A DNA stretch of 64,000 bases from Rhodocyclales bacterium (GTDB taxonomy: Bacteria > Pseudomonadota > Gammaproteobacteria > Burkholderiales > Rhodocyclaceae), in assembly GCA_026399475.1 (NCBI GenBank), contig JAPLQY010000011.1, positions 144,387 to 208,386 of the forward strand. Direction: 5' to 3'. Below the pieces are notes generated by a model. That model did not search any database. It had not been told where the DNA came from and saw only the letters and a program-made list of their open reading frames with translations. The number at the start of each line of letters is the position of its first letter. Positions within the stretch are counted from its first letter, which is position 1. Positions 57,752 to 64,000 of this stretch are shown piece after piece. A program made the translations under genes and the position numbers.

Positions 57752-59209
57752 ATGCAGCAGTCGCCGGAGGCTCCCTGCAATGTGAGGCGTCGTAGTTTGC
57801 TGCTCGGCGGAAGTGCCGGCCTGGCCTTGGGGGCCTTGCCGGTTTCACAGGATCTCTTCGCACAATCTGTCGGCGAGACGCTTCAGGATGTCTACGTGCC
57901 GCGTGCCAAGTACGCCTTGTTGATTGGCAACCGGGATTATCCAAACCGCAAGGATATTGCGCCGGCCCACAAGAATGTTCGCGATCTCAAGGATGTCCTT
58001 GAATACTACGAATTCAAGGTTACCGACTATCGCGACCTCGACGCAGTGGCAATGACGCGAACGCTGGCCGATTTTGGTGCGCAAATGCGCACGGTGGGCG
58101 AGTCGGCGCTGCCGGGCGGGGTCGCCGTGGTGTTCTATTTTTGCGGTCACGGGTTTCAGGCGGCCGGCCGAAACTATCTGGTACCCGCGGGTGTGGACCC
58201 GTCCTCCGAAAAGGCGCTGAGTCAATCCCTGCGGCTGACAGAAGATATTCTGGGTGCTTTTCCCCAGCACTACCCGGGTATCAGCATTGCGCTGATCGAC
58301 GCTTGTCGCACCGACCCGTCGGTGCGCAAGGGCGTCGATGAATTCAACCAGATCGCGGCCCCCGAAGGCATGCTGGTTTTCTTTGCTACTCGTGCCGGGC
58401 GTCCCGCGCTGGCCCCCATCAGTCCTGATCGGAACACTTTTTTCGCCGGGGCATTGATAGACGTGCTGCGCGATGCCAACGGGGAGACCCCTATCGATGA
58501 CCTGTTCCGGATTGCGGCCGTCGAATGTCAGGCCCGCGTCAAGGCCGAGTTCGACAAAGCCAAGCTAACGATTCCGCCGCAGTTTCCGGAAAGCACCATC
58601 AACCTTCGCGGCAAATTCAAGATCAGGAATCGTCAGCTCGAATTGCAGCGCTCCCGGCCGCGGGCACGACCAATGACCGCGCCCGGAGGGAAGCAGGCAG
58701 GACAGCAGGTCGATTTTGTAAAAATGGAAGAACGCTGGCAGACCATTCTGGTCACTCTGCGGCCGGCGCGGCTGATCCGGTTGTGTGAGGATTTCGAGCG
58801 GGATTTTCCCGACAGTGACTTCAGTCAGCAGGTCAAGGTGAACGTCGCCGGCGCTCGCCAAGCGCTTGAGAGCCAGCGTTCCGCCGGTCTTTCCAGTGAT
58901 CTTTTCGAGGAATCGGTAGGCGACAAGGGCTATCGAGACGATTTGATCAAGGCGCTGCGTGGCGACAAGGATGCGGCGCATCGGGTCGCCATCGCCTACC
59001 GGGATGGCACTTCGGGCGTAGCGGTCAATACCCGACGGACCGAACAGTGGCTGCGTTTCGCCGCCGAGCTTGGCAACGGCATTGCAAGCTGGGAACTTTC
59101 GGAGATTTATAACCACAACGGACAACTCGGGGATGCGGTCAGGTTCGAGAAAAAGGCCCTCGACCTCGGCTACCGTCCGCCAGTACGATTGGCGACACGT
59201 GGTTACTGA
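57752..59209 (+). CDS. caspase-like protein with C-terminal Sel1-like region
   Basis: A 485-residue predicted exported protein; a GTG at 57728 overlapping the previous stop (GTGA) is an alternative start. The N-terminus VRRRSLLLGGSAGLALGALP has a twin-arginine-like signal. Caspase domain about 50-290 with dyad His133 (YFCGHGFQ) and Cys185 (LIDACRTDP). The final 161 residues from about 325 are Sel1/TPR-like (TEQWLRFAAELGNG) and are closely paralogous to the next gene. Substrate unknown. Confidence 0.82.
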   Translation: MQQSPEAPCNVRRRSLLLGGSAGLALGALPVSQDLFAQSVGETLQDVYVPRAKYALLIGNRDYPNRKDIAPAHKNVRDLKDVLEYYEFKVTDYRDLDAVAMTRTLADFGAQMRTVGESALPGGVAVVFYFCGHGFQAAGRNYLVPAGVDPSSEKALSQSLRLTEDILGAFPQHYPGISIALIDACRTDPSVRKGVDEFNQIAAPEGMLVFFATRAGRPALAPISPDRNTFFAGALIDVLRDANGETPIDDLFRIAAVECQARVKAEFDKAKLTIPPQFPESTINLRGKFKIRNRQLELQRSRPRARPMTAPGGKQAGQQVDFVKMEERWQTILVTLRPARLIRLCEDFERDFPDSDFSQQVKVNVAGARQALESQRSAGLSSDLFEESVGDKGYRDDLIKALRGDKDAAHRVAIAYRDGTSGVAVNTRRTEQWLRFAAELGNGIASWELSEIYNHNGQLGDAVRFEKKALDLGYRPPVRLATRGY

Positions 59210-60059
59210 CGCGACCGGATTTGTTCGCAGCACGTCCCGGTGCATCGCCATGACATCGGCAATGGCGATGGCAATCGGCATGGGTGTGGCGTTCGCCCAA
59301 ACGCGCGCCTCCGCCGGCCAGATTCAATCGGCGGATCCTGTTGTGGCTACCGGCCCTGTTGCTGTCGACCCGCACAAGAAAGCGGCTGTTCGCGCTCCGA
59401 ACGCAGCGGTAAAAAAGAAAATTTCCAGATCCCTGCCGAAGGGGCGGATCAACCCTCAGCTCAAGCCAAACCCCAAATCCGAGGTTCAGGCCAAAATCCA
59501 GCTCCGGCCAAAATCTAGGCGATCTGCTCCCGTTCCACCACCGGTCGTACCGAAGAAACAGGATGCCGCCAGGATGGAGGAATGCACGCATGGCATTCAG
59601 ACGGTCATGCAGCCGGCCAGGCTGTTGCGGCTGAGTGAGGAATGTGAGCGGGACTTTCCCGCCAGTCCGCTCGGCGAGCAAAGCCGGCTGGTCGCGGCAG
59701 GAGCCCGCCATGCGCTCGATATCCAGCGCGCTATCGGGCTGTCCGGGGATTTTTTCGAGGATCCGGTGGGCGATGCGGCCTATCGGGACAACCTGGTCAA
59801 CGCCGTGCGTGGTGACAAGGAGGCCGCATACCGGATTGCCGTCGCCTACAAGTCCGGCGGATCAGGTGTTGCCGCCAATCCCAGGCGCACCGAGCAATGG
59901 CTGCAGTTTGCCGCCGAACTGGGTAACGGCAAGGCCGCCTGGGAGCTTGCGGAGATCTACAACTATGGCGGGCTCGTCGCGGACGCCGCCCGGTTCGAGA
60001 AAATAGCCCTCGATCTTGGCTATCAGCCCCCGGTCCGGCTGCCGACCCGAGGCTATTGA
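59199..60059 (+). CDS. Sel1-like secreted protein, paralogue of the preceding C-terminus
   Basis: About 286 residues from a GTG at 59199 that gives a signal peptide with basic N-region; ATG at 59250 would give a shorter one. A Lys/Pro-rich linker (about 60-125) is followed by 161 residues aligned without length change to the C-terminus of the preceding gene, both ending RGY. It lacks a caspase domain. It seems to arise from tandem duplication. Function unknown, perhaps a regulatory partner of the caspase-like protein. Confidence 0.7.
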   Translation: MVTDATGFVRSTSRCIAMTSAMAMAIGMGVAFAQTRASAGQIQSADPVVATGPVAVDPHKKAAVRAPNAAVKKKISRSLPKGRINPQLKPNPKSEVQAKIQLRPKSRRSAPVPPPVVPKKQDAARMEECTHGIQTVMQPARLLRLSEECERDFPASPLGEQSRLVAAGARHALDIQRAIGLSGDFFEDPVGDAAYRDNLVNAVRGDKEAAYRIAVAYKSGGSGVAANPRRTEQWLQFAAELGNGKAAWELAEIYNYGGLVADAARFEKIALDLGYQPPVRLPTRGY

Positions 60060-60240
60060 CTCGCGCTTATTCGCCAGTGGGTGAGAACTTGGCCTCAAGG
60101 CGACAGCGCCAAGTAAAATAACGTCCATCTCCTTGATATGTCGATAAAAACCCCTGGTTCGTATGATAGGATCTGATCCGCTGGCCGATTCCGCGAAATC
60201 GCGTGGGAATCTGCTCGCATTCAGCTTGGGAGGCTGCACA

Positions 60241-61980
60241 ATGAAATTGAAGCACCAGCAGTGTGAAGTCGGCGGGAACCGACCGTGGTGTTTGTCGGGC
60301 ATCCTCACCGTACTTGCGCTGTCTTGCGGCACCGCGTTCGGTCAGACCCCTCCCGGCGCCGGCGAGATTCTGCAAACCTTGCCCGCGCCGGTAATGCGCC
60401 CCGATCCGGGGCTCAAGATCGATGACACCTTTTCCAGAGCCAAAACCATTGCCGATGTCGAAGGCATGCGGCTCGAAGTCAAGGGATTCAGCATCGTCGG
60501 CATGACGGTTGCGCCGGAAGCCGACATGGTCGGAGTGCTGGTGCCCTTTATCGGGGCCGACAAGCGCTTTCAGGATCTGCTCGATGCTGCGGCGGTGGTC
60601 AAGCGCGAACTGGCCGGGCGCGGCTTCTTTCTCGCCGATGTGGTTGTTCCCGAGCAGAAGATTGCCGACGGTGTGGTGGTATTGCGGGTTCTCGAAGGGC
60701 GTCTCGGCAAAGTCCGTCTCGAAGTCGATCCCGATGTGCCGATCAGTCGATCCCTGCTGGAATCCTATCTTGGTTCGCTGGAGGAGGGCGGACTGATCCA
60801 AACCCTGGACGTCGAGCGCGCCCTGTTCCAGATCCACGATCTGCGCGGCGTCGTGGCCAGCAGCAGCTTCGCTCCCGGCGCAACGCCGGGAACCGCCGAT
60901 CTGACGATCAAGGTCAGCCGCGGCAAGAGCTTCGACGCCAACCTCGATTTCGACGCCAACGGGTCGATCTACACCGGTCAGCATCGGGTCGGCGCCGGTG
61001 TCGACGGCAACAGCCTGCTGGGCATGGGTGAACTCATCAATGTGCGCGCCACCAACGCCATCGACGGCAACCTGCGCTTTGTCCGTGGCTCCGCTCTTTT
61101 CCCGGTCGGCCCGTGGGGCACCAAGGTCGGCGGCGCCTACTCGGATCTGAAATACCGTCTCGGTACTCCGGTCTTCACTCCGCTCAAGGTCAATGGCCTG
61201 GCGCAAGTGAAGTCGCTGGTGGCCATTCATCCCTTCATACGGTCGCGCAACACCAACCTCCTGCTGATCGGGCAGAGTGACAAGCGCAATTTCTACGATA
61301 TTCAGTTGGCCACCGGCGCCGAGACTTTCAAGAAAACCGATGTCAATTTGCTGGCCTTGTCCGGCGACTTCCGCGACCGTCTCTTGGGTGGCGGCATCAA
61401 CATCTTCAACGTCGCCTATACCCTGGGCGAGCTGAAATTCGGCAATGCCGCGCTGAAGGCCTCCGACGCCTCTGGCCACAAGACCGGTGGTCTGTACGGC
61501 AAGACCAACATCTCCGTGTCGCGCCTGCAGGCGGTGTCCGAGCGGCTGGCATTTTTCGGCGCCTACAGTCAGCAGTTCACCAACAAGAACCTCGATGCCA
61601 GCGAAAAGTTCAGTCTCGGCGGCCCCAATGGCGTGCGCGCTTATCCGCAAGGGGAGGGTGCCGGCGACCAGGGCTACTTCGCCAGCCTCGAAGCGCGTTA
61701 CCGCCTGCCGTTCGAAGACAGCCTGCCCGGCAGTCTGGTGCTGGCCGGGTTCTACGATTTCGGCCGCGCCATCCTGATCAATCGTCCCACTGCCGCCGAT
61801 TTCGCCGCCAACGCCGCACTGCTGCGTCGTGCCGCCGGCCCCGGCATCGGTATCAACTGGGAAGTCCCCAACGACTGGTATTTGCGCACCACCATGGCCT
61901 TCCGTGACACCACCAAGGCCACGGCTGACCACCTGCTGCGCTATCCGCTCTTCTACCTCCAGTTCAGCAAGCTTTTCTGA
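60241..61980 (+). CDS. TpsB-type outer-membrane transporter (ShlB/FhaC family)
   Basis: A 579-residue protein with a signal peptide (cleavage near AFGQ, residue 40), POTRA-type repeats (about 80-240) and a 16-strand barrel region ending in F. VRAYPQGEG is the conserved VRGY-like barrel motif. Ribosome-binding site GGGAGG decides the start MKLKHQ. It secretes the TpsA adhesin encoded next. Antisense open frames over it are shadows. Confidence 0.9.
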   Translation: MKLKHQQCEVGGNRPWCLSGILTVLALSCGTAFGQTPPGAGEILQTLPAPVMRPDPGLKIDDTFSRAKTIADVEGMRLEVKGFSIVGMTVAPEADMVGVLVPFIGADKRFQDLLDAAAVVKRELAGRGFFLADVVVPEQKIADGVVVLRVLEGRLGKVRLEVDPDVPISRSLLESYLGSLEEGGLIQTLDVERALFQIHDLRGVVASSSFAPGATPGTADLTIKVSRGKSFDANLDFDANGSIYTGQHRVGAGVDGNSLLGMGELINVRATNAIDGNLRFVRGSALFPVGPWGTKVGGAYSDLKYRLGTPVFTPLKVNGLAQVKSLVAIHPFIRSRNTNLLLIGQSDKRNFYDIQLATGAETFKKTDVNLLALSGDFRDRLLGGGINIFNVAYTLGELKFGNAALKASDASGHKTGGLYGKTNISVSRLQAVSERLAFFGAYSQQFTNKNLDASEKFSLGGPNGVRAYPQGEGAGDQGYFASLEARYRLPFEDSLPGSLVLAGFYDFGRAILINRPTAADFAANAALLRRAAGPGIGINWEVPNDWYLRTTMAFRDTTKATADHLLRYPLFYLQFSKLF

Positions 61981-62101
61981 TTCGCAAGTCGTTGCCGAGC
62001 CATTCGCCCGGAACCAATACATCACCCCGACATCACCGACATCACCGCGCCGACCAGACTCCGTCTAGCCCGGCGCGCACTCAACGCAAGAGGACATCAT
62101 C

Positions 62102-64000
62102 ATGTTCAAGCACGCCACCATGAATCGCGCCTACCGTCTGGTATGGAGCGAACTGCACAACACATGGGTCGCCGTTGCTGAATTTGCCCGCACGCGCGGC
62201 AAGCGCGCCTCCGGCGTGGTGGCCGCCACCGTCATAATGGCGCTGGGCGCCACTGCGGTCGGCGCCGTCGATGTTCCGCTACCCACCGCGCTACCTACCA
62301 ACGGCCAGGTCGCCGCCGGGCAGGTCGGCATCAGTACCAGCGGCGCGCGCATGGACATCAACCAGTCCTCCAACAGCGCCATCGTCAATTGGGATACCTT
62401 CAACATCGGCAGCCAGGCGCACGTCAATTTCGCCCAGCCCAGTGCCTCGTCCGTTATCCTCAACCGAGCACCGTCAGCAAGCATCTTCGGACGCATGACA
62501 GCCAACGGCAACGTTTTTATCGTCACTCCCGGCGACATCATTTTCGCCCCCGGCGCGCAGGTCGATGTCGGCGGTCTGGTCGCCTCCTCGCTGGGCATTT
62601 CCGACGCCAATTTCGTCGCCGGCAAGTACAACTTCGTCAATGCCGGCGGCGCCGGCTCGGTGGTCAACCGGGGTACGATCAACGCCGCTAACGGCGGCTT
62701 CGTTGCACTCATCGCCCCGCAAGTTAAAAACAGCGGCACCATCACCGCCACAGGCGGCAGCATCGGCCTCGCCGCCGGCGACTCGGTCAATCTCGACTTC
62801 GACCACGACGGCATGCTCAGCTTCCAGGTCAACCTCCCCGCCGCCGCGCGCGCCGACAATACCGGCGTCCTGATCGCCGATGGCGGTCGCGTCGTGATGA
62901 ATGCGCAGGCCAAGGACGCATTGCTGTCCACTGTGCTCAACAATGAAGGCGTCATCCGCGCGCGCAGCCTCGAATCGCGCAACGGCGAAATCTGGCTGGG
63001 TGGCGGCAATTCGGGCGTGGTCAGCGTTAGCGGCACTCTCGATGCCTCCGGCACGGCAGCCGGGCAGGCAGGCGGTACGGTCAAGGTACTGGGCGACAAG
63101 GTCGGTCTGTTCGGTCAGGCAAAGATCGACGTTTCAGGAGTCGGCGCTGGCGGTACGGCGCTGGTCGGCGGCAACTTCCAGGGCAAGGGTCCGGAGCAGA
63201 ACGCCAGCATGACCTATGTCGGCAAGGACGTAAGCATCAATGCTGATGCGGTTGGGACGGGCGATGGCGGCAAGGTTATTGTTTGGGCGGATGGCGGCAC
63301 CCGCTTCTACGGCGCAATCTCTGCCAGGGGTGGGGCACAGTCGGGCGATGGTGGCATGGCTGAGGTTTCCGGCAAACGCTATCTTGATTTCAGGGGCGCG
63401 GCAGATTTGACCGCAGGGCCGGGCGGAAAGCTTGGTACGCTACTGCTGGATCCTGACAGTATTACCATTCAGGCGGCTGGTCCGGATATCGCGGGGGACG
63501 CCTCCGGTTTTGATATCACCACCGTCACAGATCTTGATGATCACGCAACAGATTATCCGGGGGCAGCAAGCGTCATCACTGCGGGTGCCGTTAATGGGTT
63601 GCTACTTAATACAGACCTTAAGCTCGATGCGGCTACTTTTATTGCAGTCAACAGTGCCATTAATCAGCCGAGCTCCGGGAAGTTGACGCTCGAATCCGCT
63701 ACGATCAACATCAACGCGAACATCACCTTGGGTAGTGGAACCGGGGCGCTTGTTGTTCAAGGTGATGGAGGTGCAGCAGCTACAGCCATCAACATCAATA
63801 CGGCAGCGATTACCACTGGTTTTTCGCAAATCTACACGGGGCCGGCGACCCTCGTTACGGGGACGACGCTGACCGGCACCACGGTCACCTTTGACAACAC
63901 GGTGAATGCCACCAGCAAGGGCACCGAAGCGCTGGTCATCACCGGCAACGCGGTGTTCAACAACACGGTCGGCGTGACCAAGGAACTGGGCGCGTTGAGC
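62102..64000 (+). CDS. TpsA-type filamentous haemagglutinin adhesin (3' end beyond window)
   Basis: The frame is open from the ATG at 62102 (AAGAGGA upstream) to the window end, at least 633 residues. It starts with an extended signal peptide region (MNRAYRLVWSELHNTWVAVA from residue 7), then a haemagglutination-activity/TPS domain (about 60-190, with IVNWDTFNIG and VNFAQP). A beta-helix repeat region follows with the motif GTLLLDPDSITI. It is exported through the adjacent TpsB. The target and full length are not visible. Confidence 0.9.
   Translation, partial: MFKHATMNRAYRLVWSELHNTWVAVAEFARTRGKRASGVVAATVIMALGATAVGAVDVPLPTALPTNGQVAAGQVGISTSGARMDINQSSNSAIVNWDTFNIGSQAHVNFAQPSASSVILNRAPSASIFGRMTANGNVFIVTPGDIIFAPGAQVDVGGLVASSLGISDANFVAGKYNFVNAGGAGSVVNRGTINAANGGFVALIAPQVKNSGTITATGGSIGLAAGDSVNLDFDHDGMLSFQVNLPAAARADNTGVLIADGGRVVMNAQAKDALLSTVLNNEGVIRARSLESRNGEIWLGGGNSGVVSVSGTLDASGTAAGQAGGTVKVLGDKVGLFGQAKIDVSGVGAGGTALVGGNFQGKGPEQNASMTYVGKDVSINADAVGTGDGGKVIVWADGGTRFYGAISARGGAQSGDGGMAEVSGKRYLDFRGAADLTAGPGGKLGTLLLDPDSITIQAAGPDIAGDASGFDITTVTDLDDHATDYPGAASVITAGAVNGLLLNTDLKLDAATFIAVNSAINQPSSGKLTLESATININANITLGSGTGALVVQGDGGAAATAININTAAITTGFSQIYTGPATLVTGTTLTGTTVTFDNTVNATSKGTEALVITGNAVFNNTVGVTKELGALS

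Noticed and set aside
60067..62025. Antisense frame opposite the TpsB gene
   Set aside because: Low-complexity shadow; the plus-strand gene has signal peptide, POTRA and barrel features.

Overview
The window looks like chromosomal DNA of a GC-rich, facultatively anaerobic betaproteobacterium, most likely a member of the Rhodocyclales. The supports are the betaproteobacterial ccoISNOQPGH-type oxidase locus, the DUF3149 microprotein, FNR/DNR/NnrS regulation, a class I PHA synthase, and a complete perchlorate-respiration cluster of the kind known from Dechloromonas and Azospira. No integrase, transposase or phage gene is visible.

Layout. (1) 1-8.6 kb: C-terminal part of a PilY1-like adhesin with a coupled TonB-like gene, convergent with an MSHA-type minor pseudopilin operon (mshC-D-O-P-Q, minus strand). 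(2) 8.8-12.5 kb: tRNA-Thr(CGT), an SDR dehydrogenase, then ccoI-ccoS for cbb3 oxidase copper supply and assembly. (3) 12.7-24.0 kb: the perchlorate block, with sensor kinase and sigma-54 response regulator (pcrS-pcrR-like), pcrABCD, periplasmic chlorite dismutase (cld), an Rrf2 regulator and an FNR-like regulator. It lies between ccoS and ccoN. (4) 24.4-30.3 kb: ccoNOQP-G-H plus two small membrane proteins, headed by a perfect FNR box. (5) 30.3-40.8 kb: hemerythrins, UspA, PhaC, DUF2249, DNR, NnrS, SirB2-like, FNR, HemN and a SafE-like protein, with several FNR/DNR boxes. (6) 40.9-49.1 kb: copper export (copA-copZ) and Fur-type iron genes (FtrABCD-like uptake with a porin, bacterioferritin, Bfd, HemP). 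(7) 49.2-53.5 kb: housekeeping genes (ppa, nadE, PII, Smr, trxB). (8) 53.7-64.0 kb: CHASE2-adenylate cyclase, two caspase-like proteins (one fused to a formylglycine-generating-enzyme-like domain), a Sel1-like paralogue, and a two-partner secretion pair (TpsB transporter, TpsA adhesin running off the window).

How it fits together. PcrAB, fed by cytochrome PcrC, would reduce perchlorate to chlorate and then chlorite in the periplasm. Cld splits chlorite into chloride and O2, and the adjacent high-affinity cbb3 oxidase can respire that O2. The gap between pcrR and pcrA holds an inverted repeat, a terminator hairpin and a GG-N10-GC sigma-54 promoter, so pcrABCD-cld is probably switched on by PcrR. 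The most noteworthy features are the placement of the pcr/cld block inside the oxidase locus, its own FNR-like regulator with an altered recognition helix, the absence of some accessory genes known from other perchlorate islands, and the caspase/FGE/two-partner-secretion cluster at the right end.
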